Under the pieces are notes generated by a model that saw only the letters and a list, made by a program, of their open reading frames with translations, was not told the origin of the DNA and searched no databases. The translations under genes and the position numbers were made by a program. Below are positions 52,166-61,004 of a stretch of 64,000 nucleotides of DNA, one piece after another. Positions within the stretch are counted from its first letter, which is position 1, and each line of letters starts with the position of its first letter. The DNA comes from Paenibacillus auburnensis (GTDB lineage Bacteria > Bacillota > Bacilli > Paenibacillales > Paenibacillaceae), in the NCBI RefSeq assembly GCF_927798115.1, contig NZ_CAKMMG010000006.1:1-64000 (forward strand), read 5' to 3'.

Positions 52166-53683
52166 ATGTCAGTTCGCCGGAGTAAGAATGTCCTAGTCAC
52201 ACTGTTGCTGCTGCTGGTTGGTCTGTATGGGTTATGGATTGATATGCTTTGGGTCCATAAGCTGGTGTTCCTGGTGTTGATGGCGGCACTCGGCGGGTTC
52301 GCATGGAATGCTTACCGCAGCGGACTACAGAGGGAAGAGCTTCTGAAGCAAACCCGGGACCAAGTCGAAAGTCTCAGCAATGAAATTGTCGTTACCTCGG
52401 ACAGGCTGCACGGGGCGCTTGAGGAAATCAGCCGCCATACGGAAGGGCTGCAGCAGACAGCCGATTATTCACATGCCTATGAAGTAGATCTGCAGACCCG
52501 CAGCACTGAGGCTAAGGCTAATATCGATGGCGCGTTTGCGACAATGGGCGGAGTGGCGGATGTAACCGCACATATTAAGGAACTGACCGAACGGCTGGGG
52601 GCAAATATGCTGGATGCCCGTCAGGAGATGACGGGCATGCTCGGCTCCCTCCGGAACACGGATGCAGTGATGGCGGAATTGCAGGAGCAGAGCGCGGATA
52701 TGCTGAGTAAGTTCACAGCACTGAGCGGTCATCTTGCCCTGGTAGAGGAGATTAATTCGCTGATTGTCGGGATTGTGAATGAGACCTCGCTGCTGGCGTT
52801 GAATGCTTCGATAGAAGCGGCACGGGCCGGGGAGCAGGGACGGGGATTTGCCGTGGTTGCCGGCCGCATCAGGCAGCTGGCCGATCAGAGCCGGAGCTCG
52901 GTGGAACGGTCTTCAGCTGTGCTGTCGGATATCAATAACGGTGTCCGGCAGGTGCTGGAGTCAGTAACTAAAGAGCAGAATGCGGTCTCCCATGGGGTGA
53001 ATGAAGTAGCAGCTGTGAAGCTGCGACTGTCCGATATGTCGGCAAGGATCGAAGAGGTAGGGGCCGCCGTTGCGGATACCGTTACCGCCGCCTCGCGGCA
53101 GAGCGGACTGATCGGTATAGTGACAGGGGAACTGAGCGGTGCGGTGGCCATTGTGAATGAGACCATTGCCGGTGTAGATCTGACCCTGGAGCAGGTAACA
53201 CGCCAGCGGTCGCAAATTGGCCAGCTGAATGAAATCAGCGCCAGTCTGCTTGGCGAGTCGCAGGCTTTGCAGCAGTCGGTGAACCAGATCGCCGGACGGG
53301 AGGCGGTTGAAATGAGCCAGTACGCTGCCCGGCTGCAGGAAATGCAGAGCCTGCTGCAGGAAATTTCAGCGAAGCAGGAGCTGTGTGCACCGGACGCTGT
53401 CAGCCACGGCAATGTGCTCACTGCCTGTATGAAAAGGGTACCTGATGTTCAGGCGATCTGGTCCAACCGCACAGACGGCACCTTTATCTACTCCGAACCG
53501 GCGGCCGGGCTGATGAACGCCAAACGCCGCGACTGGTGGAACGGGGCAATGAGCGAAGGTGAATATGTCTCCCGGCCGTATGTCTCGGCGATTACCAAGC
53601 GCTCCTGTATCACATTGTCCCGGGCCATTAAGAACGGGCAGGGGGAGACAGTAGGTGTGGTGGGGATTGATCTAGCAGTTTAG
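52166..53683 (+). CDS. Chemoreceptor-like protein with C-terminal sensor domain
   Basis: 505 aa. Two N-terminal membrane helices (about 10-50) with almost no extracellular loop and no HAMP. Methyl-accepting signalling domain follows, with the conserved hairpin tip NETSLLALNASIEAARAGEQ (about 200-220). After it (about 415-505) comes a PDC/Cache-like segment (VPDVQAIWSNRTDGTFIYS, TKRSCITLSRAI, VGVVGIDLAV) on the cytoplasmic side, a layout seen in some Bacillales receptors. Probably senses an internal ligand. Start could also be TTG at 52160 or 52148. Confidence 0.82.
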   Translation: MSVRRSKNVLVTLLLLLVGLYGLWIDMLWVHKLVFLVLMAALGGFAWNAYRSGLQREELLKQTRDQVESLSNEIVVTSDRLHGALEEISRHTEGLQQTADYSHAYEVDLQTRSTEAKANIDGAFATMGGVADVTAHIKELTERLGANMLDARQEMTGMLGSLRNTDAVMAELQEQSADMLSKFTALSGHLALVEEINSLIVGIVNETSLLALNASIEAARAGEQGRGFAVVAGRIRQLADQSRSSVERSSAVLSDINNGVRQVLESVTKEQNAVSHGVNEVAAVKLRLSDMSARIEEVGAAVADTVTAASRQSGLIGIVTGELSGAVAIVNETIAGVDLTLEQVTRQRSQIGQLNEISASLLGESQALQQSVNQIAGREAVEMSQYAARLQEMQSLLQEISAKQELCAPDAVSHGNVLTACMKRVPDVQAIWSNRTDGTFIYSEPAAGLMNAKRRDWWNGAMSEGEYVSRPYVSAITKRSCITLSRAIKNGQGETVGVVGIDLAV

Positions 53684-53733
53684 GATGAAGTAACTCATAT
53701 GTAGAGTGACGGTATCCAATAAGGATTATGCGG

Positions 53734-53778
53734 ACAGCAGGCACTGTGAAATACAGGAGCCTGCTGTTTAGATTTTTA
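53734..53778 (+). terminator. Terminator after the chemoreceptor gene
   Basis: ACAGCAGGC (53734-53742)/GCCTGCTGT (53759-53767) perfect 9-bp stem followed by TTAGATTTTTA. Confidence 0.65.
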
Positions 53779-53841
53779 CGGAGCATAGAACATTCTTTAG
53801 TTACGCTTATACAGTTGTCGTACAGAAATTTATATGCGCGA

Positions 53842-54420
53842 TCAGGATTCCACTACAGAAACGATCTGCAGCTGATTCCAGACCGCCTGCCAGTTCTTTT
53901 TCGCTACCCGTTCTTCGTAGATGCTCTGGAGCCGGGGGATGGTACTGAATAGCGGAGAGGGCCTCACGACCATGTCCAGCACATCTCTGAGCCCATGCGG
54001 TGCAGATAAGATGGCCTCGCCCTGTCCGGTAAGTGCAAGACCAAGGGCAGTCGCCGTTTCAGGGAATTTGGACATGCCGTCTGTGGCCGATGAATAGGGC
54101 TCCAGATCGTTAATAACATGCATTCTTGCCTGGTTTTTGACCGACCAGGGGACCGATGGATCGGCCTCCCGTAGCCGGGCTTCCCAGGTTTTCTCGACTT
54201 CCTCACGGATATCGGAAGGGTCGTAATAAATGACATCTACATCCGCAAGTGGTGTTCTGCTGCTAAAACCATGCTGGACATCCCACACTTTAGAGCGCAC
54301 AAATCCGGCGCAGACCCAGCAGTCCGGTAGCTCCAGACCTCTGGCAACGGCCAGAACATCCATCATCCAGCGGTCTTCCGCAACTAGACGCAGCAGCTCT
54401 TCTTCATTATGTATCCGCAA
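53842..54420 (-). CDS. Nucleotidyltransferase family protein (NTP_transf_6/DUF925)
   Basis: 192 aa. CWVCAGFVRSKVWDVQHG and PLADVDVIYYDP form the GG/S...DxD-like nucleotidyltransferase core; later MHVINDLEPYSSATDGMSKFPETATALG is the family block. Members are predicted nucleotidyltransferases with unknown substrates. TTG start with GGAGG nine bases upstream. Monocistronic. Confidence 0.82.
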   Translation of the reverse strand: MRIHNEEELLRLVAEDRWMMDVLAVARGLELPDCWVCAGFVRSKVWDVQHGFSSRTPLADVDVIYYDPSDIREEVEKTWEARLREADPSVPWSVKNQARMHVINDLEPYSSATDGMSKFPETATALGLALTGQGEAILSAPHGLRDVLDMVVRPSPLFSTIPRLQSIYEERVAKKNWQAVWNQLQIVSVVES

Positions 54421-54536
54421 ATGACTATACCTCCGTTATACTAATTAGACTCACTGAAAACTCCTCTTCAATTCTTGCAGGGCTTACTGAATTTGTAAAG
54501 TTAAACAGGCCCGGTAGGTGATTAGCCGAAACAGCA

Positions 54537-54579
54537 AAACGAACCCGATTTCCACATTATGCGGAGAAAGGGTTCGTTT
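54537..54579 (-). terminator. Terminator after merR
   Basis: AAACGAACCC (54537-54546)/GGGTTCGTTT (54570-54579) stem. On the minus strand it is followed by TGCTGTTT. Confidence 0.75.
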
Positions 54580-54582
54580 GGT

Positions 54583-55014
54583 TTAACTGTCCGGAGATTC
54601 ACAGCCGGGGGTATCCTGATGCGGATTCTCCGCCAGCTCGCGAAAGTGGCTCAGCTTATATTGGATCACGTTTTGCGTTTCTTGCAGCCTTGCGATTTCA
54701 CGTGCGATTCTGTCGTTATGCGCCTCCAGCAGGGTATAGCGCTCGGACAATGAACTGTCACCCTGGCGGGTCAGCTCCAGATAACGCCGCATTTCTTCCA
54801 GGGTCATGCCGGTTGCTTTCAGGCGCATCAGGAAGCGGATGCCGAGAATCTGATCCTTACTGTAGTGCCTGTGCCCGTTTGGTTTGCGGTCGGCATAGGG
54901 CAATAATCCAATCCGCTCATAATAACGTATCGTATCTTCGGTTAAACCGGTCAACTCCGCAGCTTCACGGATGGAAGTGACCGTCTCCGGAATTCCCTCT
55001 GTAATGAAATTCAC
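54583..55014 (-). CDS. MerR-family transcriptional regulator
   Basis: 143 aa. Winged helix near residues 13-50 (SIREAAELTGLTEDTIRYYE, then RIGLLP), then a dimerisation coiled coil. No conserved metal-binding cysteine set; the only Cys is in the tail, so it resembles AdhR/YhdM-type aldehyde or redox sensors rather than metal sensors. GTG start after GAAGGAGG. It is the second gene of the SDR operon and probably activates the 19-bp-spacer promoter in front of it. Confidence 0.9.
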   Translation of the reverse strand: MNFITEGIPETVTSIREAAELTGLTEDTIRYYERIGLLPYADRKPNGHRHYSKDQILGIRFLMRLKATGMTLEEMRRYLELTRQGDSSLSERYTLLEAHNDRIAREIARLQETQNVIQYKLSHFRELAENPHQDTPGCESPDS

Positions 55015-55040
55015 TTCAAGCCTCCTTCAGTAGCATTGAC

Positions 55041-55769
55041 TTACCAAGGAACTTCTCCATTCTCATCAAAGAATCCTCCTGTCGGGCCGTCTGCATCCAA
55101 GGTAGCCAGCCGTACGGCAATTCCGGCTCCCTGCTCTACAGATTTTTGGCCGGTGAAGCCATTGAGATCGGTCGCTGTAAAACCGGGATCTCCTGAATTA
55201 ATCTTAAGCGGAGTATCTTTGAATTCTTTGGCAAACGAAATCGTAGCCATGTTAACTGCTGCTTTGGAGCTGTTGTAGGCCAGCAGGTTGAAGCTGGCGA
55301 ACTCGTAGCCGGGATCGCTGTTGTAAGCTAAGGAGCCGAGGCCGCTGGACATATTGACGATCCGGGGGGCCGGGGATTGCAGCAGCAGCGGCAGCATGGC
55401 CCGGGTAACGGCGACCGTACCGAAGAAATTGGTGTCAAAGGTGGCCCGGATGTCTTCCATCGAAAGTTGACTTGGCGCAGCACCGCCCCCCAAGGATATA
55501 CCGGCGTTGTTAATCAGAATATCAAGCCGGGAGTATTCCCCGGCAATTGTCTGTGCTGCGGCTGCAATACTATTCTGATCCTGCAGATCAAGCTGGACAA
55601 AGCAGGCATCGACGCCTTCTCTTGCTAAAGCGGCTGCCGCTTCGCTTCCCCGCTGTTCATCCCGTGAGCCTATCAGTATTCTATGGCCGAGGGCTCCAAG
55701 CTGCCGGGCCGTTTCATAGCCAATCCCTTTATTTGCACCAGTGATCAGAACGGTTGCTGGTTGTGTCAT
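55041..55769 (-). CDS. Short-chain dehydrogenase/reductase (carbonyl reductase type)
   Basis: 242 aa. NADP(H)-binding TGANKGIG near residue 10, NNAG near 85, catalytic Ser region and YNSSKAAV (Tyr-x3-Lys) near 155. Classical SDR similar to plant/animal-like carbonyl reductases, probably reducing aldehydes or ketones. The start is at 55769, which gives the usual TQPATVLITGANKG opening; a longer frame would include the promoter. Operon with merR. Confidence 0.9.
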   Translation of the reverse strand: MTQPATVLITGANKGIGYETARQLGALGHRILIGSRDEQRGSEAAAALAREGVDACFVQLDLQDQNSIAAAAQTIAGEYSRLDILINNAGISLGGGAAPSQLSMEDIRATFDTNFFGTVAVTRAMLPLLLQSPAPRIVNMSSGLGSLAYNSDPGYEFASFNLLAYNSSKAAVNMATISFAKEFKDTPLKINSGDPGFTATDLNGFTGQKSVEQGAGIAVRLATLDADGPTGGFFDENGEVPW

Positions 55770-55818
55770 CGCTAATTTCCCCTTTTCATCATCCAAGATA
55801 CGGTGGCCACCTGTCATG

Positions 55819-55849
55819 AATGTACTACTTGGAGTATGCTCAAAGTCAA
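55819..55849 (-). promoter_or_regulatory. MerR-type promoter with 19-bp spacer
   Basis: On the minus strand: -35 TTGACT (55844-55849), exactly 19 bp, -10 TACATT (55819-55824). The spacer contains a dyad CTTTGAG...CTCCAAG (one mismatch). The long spacer with internal dyad is the hallmark of MerR-activated promoters. It immediately follows the odhB terminator. Confidence 0.8.
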
Positions 55850-55854
55850 GCAGC

Positions 55855-55901
55855 AAAAAAAGAGGGATACGAGGACGATGCTGCTGTCTTCGTATCCCTC
55901 T
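55855..55901 (-). terminator. Terminator of odhA-odhB
   Basis: AGAGGGATACGA (55861-55872)/TCGTATCCCTCT (55890-55901) stem; on the minus strand it continues into a T7 run. Confidence 0.9.
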
Positions 55902-55948
55902 TACTATATCATTGGACTGGTGACGGGTAGCGGGCTCCTGAAGCGGGG

Positions 55949-57262
55949 TTACCCCTCCAGCAGCAGCGCTTCCGGATCCTCTAGCAATTCCTTGACCTTG
56001 ACGAGGAAGCTTACCGCCTCCGAGCCGTCCACGATTCGGTGATCGTAGGACAGGGCGATATACATCATCGGCCGGTTGACGGTTCTTTCCTCATCCAGCG
56101 CGATCGGACGCAGCTGGATCTTGTGCATGCCGAGAATGCCGACCTGCGGGGTATTCAGGATCGGTGTAGAGAGCAGGGAGCCGAATACGCCGCCGTTAGT
56201 AATCGTGAAGGTGCCGCCCTGCAGTTCTGGAAGACTAAGCGTGTTAGCACGGGCTTTGCCGGCCAGTTCGCCGATCTGCCGCTCGATTTCCGGGAAGCTG
56301 AGCCGGTCCGCATCACGGACAACCGGCACAACCAGTCCTTCCTTGGCGGAAACAGCGATGCCGATATCATAGAATTTCTTAATCAGCAGCTCCTCGCCGT
56401 CAATCTCTGCGTTCAGCAGCGGATAGGCTTTGAGTGCGCCGATGACAGCCTTGGTGAAGAAGGACATGAAGCCGAGTCCGACCTCATGCTTCTCTTTGAA
56501 GGCATCCTTGCGCCGTTTGCGGATGTCGAGGATGGCGGTCATGTCCACCTCGTTGAAGGTGGTCAGCATGGCCGCGGTCTGCTGCGCTTCGACCAGGCGG
56601 CTGGCAATCGTCAGCCGTCTGCGCGACATGCGCTTGCGCTCCACGGCCTTGCCGTCCTGCTGCGGCGCTGCATTAGCCGCAGCGGGCTTCGCTGCCGCAG
56701 GTGCAGCCTGCGGCGCCGGAGCGGACGGCGCAGCGGCCCCCTGGCCGGCTGCGCCATGGCCGTTCACATCGGCCTGGCCAATCCGGCCGATGGGGTCGCG
56801 GGCACTGACCTCGCCGAGGTCGATGCCCCGCTCCCGGGCCAGCTTGCGCGCCCCCGGCGAAGCCAGGGCCGCAGTGCCGGCAGCCGCGCCTTCGGGAGCG
56901 GCTGGTGCCTGGGCAGCGGCGGCCGGAGCCTCCGCTGCCGCTGGCGCAGCAGCAGGCGAAGCGCTGCTGCTCTCAGCTGCGGCGCGGCTCTCAGGCGCCG
57001 CCTCAGCCTGCGGCGCTGCGGACGCGCCGGCGCTGCCGATCACGCCGATCGCCTCGCCTACGGCGACGTTCTCGCCGGCCTGGCGGAGGATGGCGGAGAT
57101 AACGCCATCCTCCTCGGCACTAATCTCAAGATTGACCTTGTCAGTTTCAAGCTCGGCCAGCACATCGCCCTGACCGACGGTGTCGCCTTCTTTTACCAGC
57201 CATTTGTAGATCGTTCCTTCGGAAATCGATTCGCCCAGATCGGGTACTTTAATTTCGGACAC
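55949..57262 (-). CDS. odhB: Dihydrolipoamide succinyltransferase (2-oxoglutarate dehydrogenase E2)
   Basis: 437 aa. Lipoyl domain with K42 in ETDKVNLE, an Ala/Pro-rich flexible linker (about 80-135), peripheral-subunit-binding domain (about 140-175; SPGARKLARERGIDL), second linker, and catalytic domain (about 215-437) with H408 and D412 in SYDHRIVDG. Transfers succinyl from E1 to CoA in the TCA cycle. GTG start at 57262 after GGGGAGG; the frame to 57280 covers the binding site. Follows odhA directly. Confidence 0.95.
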   Translation of the reverse strand: MSEIKVPDLGESISEGTIYKWLVKEGDTVGQGDVLAELETDKVNLEISAEEDGVISAILRQAGENVAVGEAIGVIGSAGASAAPQAEAAPESRAAAESSSASPAAAPAAAEAPAAAAQAPAAPEGAAAGTAALASPGARKLARERGIDLGEVSARDPIGRIGQADVNGHGAAGQGAAAPSAPAPQAAPAAAKPAAANAAPQQDGKAVERKRMSRRRLTIASRLVEAQQTAAMLTTFNEVDMTAILDIRKRRKDAFKEKHEVGLGFMSFFTKAVIGALKAYPLLNAEIDGEELLIKKFYDIGIAVSAKEGLVVPVVRDADRLSFPEIERQIGELAGKARANTLSLPELQGGTFTITNGGVFGSLLSTPILNTPQVGILGMHKIQLRPIALDEERTVNRPMMYIALSYDHRIVDGSEAVSFLVKVKELLEDPEALLLEG

Positions 57263-57318
57263 AGGCCGATACCTCCCCAAACTTAATAGTTTTCATTATC
57301 GTGACACCGCCCTCCGGA

Positions 57319-60186
57319 TTAGGAAGACGGTACAGGCGCTTGTACTTGCGAGTTCGATTTTAGGGCTTCCGTAACGATGCGACGCTGTTCGAAGCTGTGA
57401 ACATCGGCATACCCGCTGGCCGGACTGGAACGTTCCGGACGGCCGATATACTGTACCGTGACATTCTGAGGGGCGATATTCCGCAGCCGGGGCTCGGTAT
57501 AACTCCAGCCGCCCATGTTCTTCGGCTCTTCCTGTACCCAGATAATCTCCTGCAGCGAGCGGAAGGAGTTCAGGTGGGCCGCCAGCTCCCGTTCCGGGAA
57601 CGGGTAGAGCTGCTCCAGCCGGAGAATATGAAGCCAGGACCAATCCCGGTCCCCGGCGGCTTCAAGCTCGGTTTGCAGATCAATGGCTACCTTGCCACTG
57701 CAGACCACCAGGCGTTTCACCTCAGCGGGCTTGCTGCCCAGCAGCGGCTCCGGCAATACAGCCTGGAAGCCTCCGGAGGCAAGCTCGGATCCCGGAGAGG
57801 TGCTGCGTGTGTTACGGATCAGACTCTTCGGCGCCATGATTACCAGCGGCTTAGCGTCAGGTTGCCCGCACAGAGCCGCTTGGCGGCGCAGCAGATGGAA
57901 ATACTGCGCAGCAGTGGTCAGGTTCGCTACGGTCCAGTTCTCTTCGGCGGAGAGCTGCAAAAACCGCTCCAGACGGCCGCTGGAATGCTCCGGCCCCTGT
58001 CCTTCATAGCCATGCGGGAGCAGGATGGCCAGGTTGCTGCGCTGTGTCCATTTGGCCCGTCCGGCGGAGATGAACTGATCGATAATGACCTGCGCGGCAT
58101 TGGCGAAATCACCGTACTGGGCTTCCCAGAGGACGAAGGTCTCCGGGGCGAACACATTATAGCCATATTCATAGCCGAGCACCGACGCTTCCGAGAGCGG
58201 GCTGTTATATACCCCGAAGGAAGCGGAAGAGGATGTGAGCTGATGCAGCGGAGAGAAGAGGGCCCCTGTCTCGCTGTCATGCAGTACAAGGTGGCGGTGG
58301 GCAAATGTGCCGCGCTGTGAATCCTGTCCGCTGAGGCGGATCGGGGTGCCGTCCTTCAGGATAGTTGCGAAGGCCAGCGTTTCGGCCAACGCCCAATCTA
58401 CCCGCTCACCATCCTTGAGAGCATCCTTGCGCCGCTGGAGAATCCGCTCCAGCTTAGGATATACCTTGAAGCCGCGGGGTGCGGTCAATAGCTCCTGGTT
58501 GATCTCCTGCAGGCTGCTGAGCGGAACCGCTGTAGTACGCGGAGCCTTGGATTCCACATCAAGCGCCACTGCGGTTTTGGACTCTGCATTTTTGTGCTTG
58601 CCTTCTTTCATAGACTCAAAGGCTGCCTGCAGTACGCTTTCTGCCTCGGCATTCATCCGCTGCACATCTTCCGCCGAAATGATCTTCTCGCTCTGCAGCC
58701 GTTCGGCGTACACTTTGTAGACCGTCGGGTGATTCCGGACCTTGCTGTAGACAATCGGCTGAGTGGTATCAGGGTCGTCCATCTCGTTATGGCCGTGACG
58801 GCGGTAGCCGATCAGGTCAATCACGAAATCTTTTTTGAACAGATTGCGGTAGGCACTTGCCAGACGGACGGCTGAGATACAAGCTTCCGGATCATCAGCG
58901 TTGACATGCACAATCGGAATTTCATAGCCCTTAGCCAGGTCGCTGGCATAGTGGGTAGATCTGGAGTCCTCGCTTTCGGTCGTAAAGCCAATCCGGTTAT
59001 TGACGATAATATGCAGGGTGCCGCCGTTCTGATAACCTTTCAATTTGCCGATATTAAGTGTTTCCGCAACGATGCCCTCGCCCGGAAAAGCGGCATCCCC
59101 GTGCATAAGAACAGCCATAGCTTTACTCGTGTCGAGCTTCGGCAATCCCGGTGTGCTCCGGTCCTCCTGCGCGGCACGGGTGAAGCCTTCAACCACGGGA
59201 TTCACGAATTCCAAATGGCTCGGGTTGTTGGCCAGCGTGATCCGTGTACGCACGGTTTCTCCCTGTCTAACTGCACGGTCTGCACCGAGGTGGTACTTAA
59301 CATCGCCGGTCCAGCCGTAGTTGATGCCCATGGAGCCTTCGGATGGAAACAGCTCTTTATTCGGGGAGTGATGGAACTCTGAGAAAATAATATCATACGG
59401 TTTGCCCAGAATGTGAGCCAATACATTCAGGCGTCCGCGGTGAGCCATCCCCATCAGGATATGCTCTGCACCGTCATGGGCGGCCGCACGCACGACTTCA
59501 TCCAGCATCGGTACCAGGGCGTCATTGCCTTCCAGACTGAAGCGTTTCTGGCCGACAAAGGTCTTGTGCAGGAAGGTCTCGAACTGTTCCACCTGAATCA
59601 GCCGGTTCAGCAGCTCCTTACGTTCACTGTTGTTCAGGGGAGCAGGGGAGCTAGTGGATTCTGCCTGACTGTTCAGCCAGCGCAGCTCCTTCTCGTCATG
59701 CACATGCCCGAATTCATAGGCAATAGTCCGGGTATAGGCCTGAAGCATGCGCTGAACGGCATCCCATGCGGTCTTGACATCTCCCGGAGCGTTCTCCCAG
59801 ATCAGCGAAGCAGGCAACGCCAGCAGATCTTCACGGGTCAAATCATAGGTTTTATAATCCAGCCACTGGGCCATAGGGTTTTCCCCACGGTCCAGCGGAT
59901 CAATGTTGGCGGCCCGATGGCCATGTATGCGAATATTAGCGATCAGCTTCGAGGCTCTTACAGCCTTTTTCAGCCACTCTGCATCCCCTGATATGGAAGG
60001 CTGCGGTACCTGTGTCGTATCCAGATCCAGTGGAGGAGGGCCGGAGGTGGTAAAAAGATCGCGGTAATTAGGTTCTACTGAAGATGGATCATTGACGAAC
60101 TGCTCATATTTCTCTTGAATATAACCTAAATTCGGTCCGTAATAATTGCTCCAAACGGATTCATTATAAGGTCCTTTGGCTGCCAT
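57319..60186 (-). CDS. odhA: 2-oxoglutarate dehydrogenase E1
   Basis: 955 aa, close to family length. N-terminal YGPNLGYIQEKYEQF segment, then the thiamine-diphosphate domain (GMAHRGRLNVLAHILGKP, HGDAAFPGEG, RRHGHNEMDDP) and the C-terminal transketolase-like domains (DSQRGTFAHRH, LLPHGYEGQGPEHSSGR). Oxidatively decarboxylates 2-oxoglutarate. Strong AGGAGG before ATG. First gene of odhA-odhB; E3 (lipoamide dehydrogenase) is encoded elsewhere. Confidence 0.96.
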   Translation of the reverse strand: MAAKGPYNESVWSNYYGPNLGYIQEKYEQFVNDPSSVEPNYRDLFTTSGPPPLDLDTTQVPQPSISGDAEWLKKAVRASKLIANIRIHGHRAANIDPLDRGENPMAQWLDYKTYDLTREDLLALPASLIWENAPGDVKTAWDAVQRMLQAYTRTIAYEFGHVHDEKELRWLNSQAESTSSPAPLNNSERKELLNRLIQVEQFETFLHKTFVGQKRFSLEGNDALVPMLDEVVRAAAHDGAEHILMGMAHRGRLNVLAHILGKPYDIIFSEFHHSPNKELFPSEGSMGINYGWTGDVKYHLGADRAVRQGETVRTRITLANNPSHLEFVNPVVEGFTRAAQEDRSTPGLPKLDTSKAMAVLMHGDAAFPGEGIVAETLNIGKLKGYQNGGTLHIIVNNRIGFTTESEDSRSTHYASDLAKGYEIPIVHVNADDPEACISAVRLASAYRNLFKKDFVIDLIGYRRHGHNEMDDPDTTQPIVYSKVRNHPTVYKVYAERLQSEKIISAEDVQRMNAEAESVLQAAFESMKEGKHKNAESKTAVALDVESKAPRTTAVPLSSLQEINQELLTAPRGFKVYPKLERILQRRKDALKDGERVDWALAETLAFATILKDGTPIRLSGQDSQRGTFAHRHLVLHDSETGALFSPLHQLTSSSASFGVYNSPLSEASVLGYEYGYNVFAPETFVLWEAQYGDFANAAQVIIDQFISAGRAKWTQRSNLAILLPHGYEGQGPEHSSGRLERFLQLSAEENWTVANLTTAAQYFHLLRRQAALCGQPDAKPLVIMAPKSLIRNTRSTSPGSELASGGFQAVLPEPLLGSKPAEVKRLVVCSGKVAIDLQTELEAAGDRDWSWLHILRLEQLYPFPERELAAHLNSFRSLQEIIWVQEEPKNMGGWSYTEPRLRNIAPQNVTVQYIGRPERSSPASGYADVHSFEQRRIVTEALKSNSQVQAPVPSS

Positions 60187-60279
60187 GAATACATCCTCCT
60201 AACGGATGAACCCCACATGCGCCCAAACAGCACCGGCGTTAGGTGGAGCCTCGATGTTTGCGGTTTCATTCCTTATCCT

Positions 60280-60308
60280 ATTGTGCTACTTTAAGGGCGG
60301 CTAATCAA
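60280..60308 (-). promoter_or_regulatory. Possible odhA promoter
   Basis: On the minus strand TTGATT (60303-60308), 17-bp spacer, CACAAT (60280-60285). Weak -10 match, leader about 85 bases. The stretch from 60309 to 60550 holds no gene I can support. Confidence 0.4.
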
Positions 60309-60551
60309 TTCATACTTTGCTCTATTCCGTTCGCAAAACGGCATGATTCAGCCCATGATTGATGCGGAACGATCATATATTTTTTTAGTGTTTAAAATTC
60401 TAAAAATTGGGTATATGGTTTAATAAATATATAGGTAAATAGTTTCAGGCTGGTTTGGGTCCTAAGGGGTAGAATTGGGCGAATACCTATTTAATTTACA
60501 CAAATTGTTACAAATTCAAGCTGGTTTTTTCAAATTCTTTTCATTGAAAGT

Positions 60552-60593
60552 TTCCACAAAGCGACACATTTTTTGAGCAAGGCATTATATAAT
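60552..60593 (+). promoter_or_regulatory. Promoter of the sinI-type gene with possible Spo0A box
   Basis: TATAAT at 60588-60593 without a good -35 box, suggesting activator dependence. TTCCACAAA (60552-60560; reverse TTTGTGGAA) differs by one base from the Spo0A box TTTGTCGAA. In Bacillus subtilis sinI is switched on by Spo0A~P, so such a site fits, but it is inference. Confidence 0.4.
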
Positions 60594-60629
60594 GTTATTG
60601 CGGATAACGGTTTCATGAATTCTAGCCAG

Positions 60630-60735
60630 ATCCTTTCATGTGAAGGATCCAGTAAAGGGTAAACCTCGCCGAAAGGCAGGGACACAAAGTCTCGGGTCTA
60701 ATGTAGAAATACTACGACGGCCGGACTGCCTGGGG
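60630..60735 (+). ncRNA. Cyclic-di-GMP-I riboswitch (GEMM-I)
   Basis: A GATCCTT/AAGGATC hairpin (60630-60649) is followed by the aptamer core (about 60648-60735): GGGTAAACC, GCCGAAAGGC tetraloop stem, GGGACACAAAGTC, TCGGGTCTAA, a variable second stem, and GACGGCCGGACTGCC. The AAACC, GAAA loop, GGGAC-CAAAG and GGGTCTAA blocks match the c-di-GMP-I consensus (also called GEMM-I). It lies 26 bases before the start of the SinI-type gene, on the same strand. Confidence 0.92.
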
Positions 60736-60740
60736 ACGCA

Positions 60741-60759
60741 AAATCTTAGGAGGAGATTT
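60741..60759 (+). promoter_or_regulatory. Hairpin displaying the sinI ribosome binding site
   Basis: AAATCT (60741-60746) and AGATTT (60754-60759) close a loop that contains TAGGAGG, the ribosome binding site of the following TTG-start gene. No T-run terminator lies between aptamer and gene, so control is likely on translation. Confidence 0.5.
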
Positions 60760-60760
60760 C

Positions 60761-60913
60761 TTGGATATGTCCAACCAGGGGAATGATGGGGAACTGCAGG
60801 CAGTAGATCTGGATTTAGAATGGGTATATTTGATGATGTCGGCCAAGAAGGCCGGCCTCAAGGTGGATGAGATTCGCCAGTTTTTAAGTCAAAAAACGTT
60901 GCAGGTAATGTGA
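60761..60913 (+). CDS. sinI: SinI-type antirepressor
   Basis: 50 aa. LDLEWVYLMMSAKKAGLKVD then EIRQFLSQK (about 17-45) matches the SinI domain (helix-turn-helix dimer-interface mimic) that binds SinR and frees it from DNA. TTG start at 60761, seven bases from AGGAGG; an ATG at 60767 is 13 bases away. The reading frame is too short for most gene finders. It is convergent with sinR, unlike the tandem sinI-sinR of Bacillus subtilis, and is led by a c-di-GMP riboswitch. Confidence 0.88.
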   Translation: MDMSNQGNDGELQAVDLDLEWVYLMMSAKKAGLKVDEIRQFLSQKTLQVM

Positions 60914-60935
60914 GATGGAGCTGACCGGACGATAC

Positions 60936-60982
60936 ATACAGAAAAGGGCACAGCGATAGAGATGCTGTGCCCTTTTCTGTAT
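60936..60982. terminator. Bidirectional terminator between sinI and sinR
   Basis: 19-bp perfect stem, ATACAGAAAAGGGCACAGC (60936-60954) with its complement (60964-60982). The TTTTC and GAAAA parts lie in the stem; it separates two convergent genes. Confidence 0.75.
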
Positions 60983-61004
60983 GGCCGGGGAGGGTGGCGT
61001 CACT

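Noticed and set aside
56039..57286. 415-codon open frame on the plus strand
   Set aside because: Antisense to odhB, whose GC-rich Ala/Pro linker keeps other frames open by composition; low-complexity Arg/Ala product without domains.
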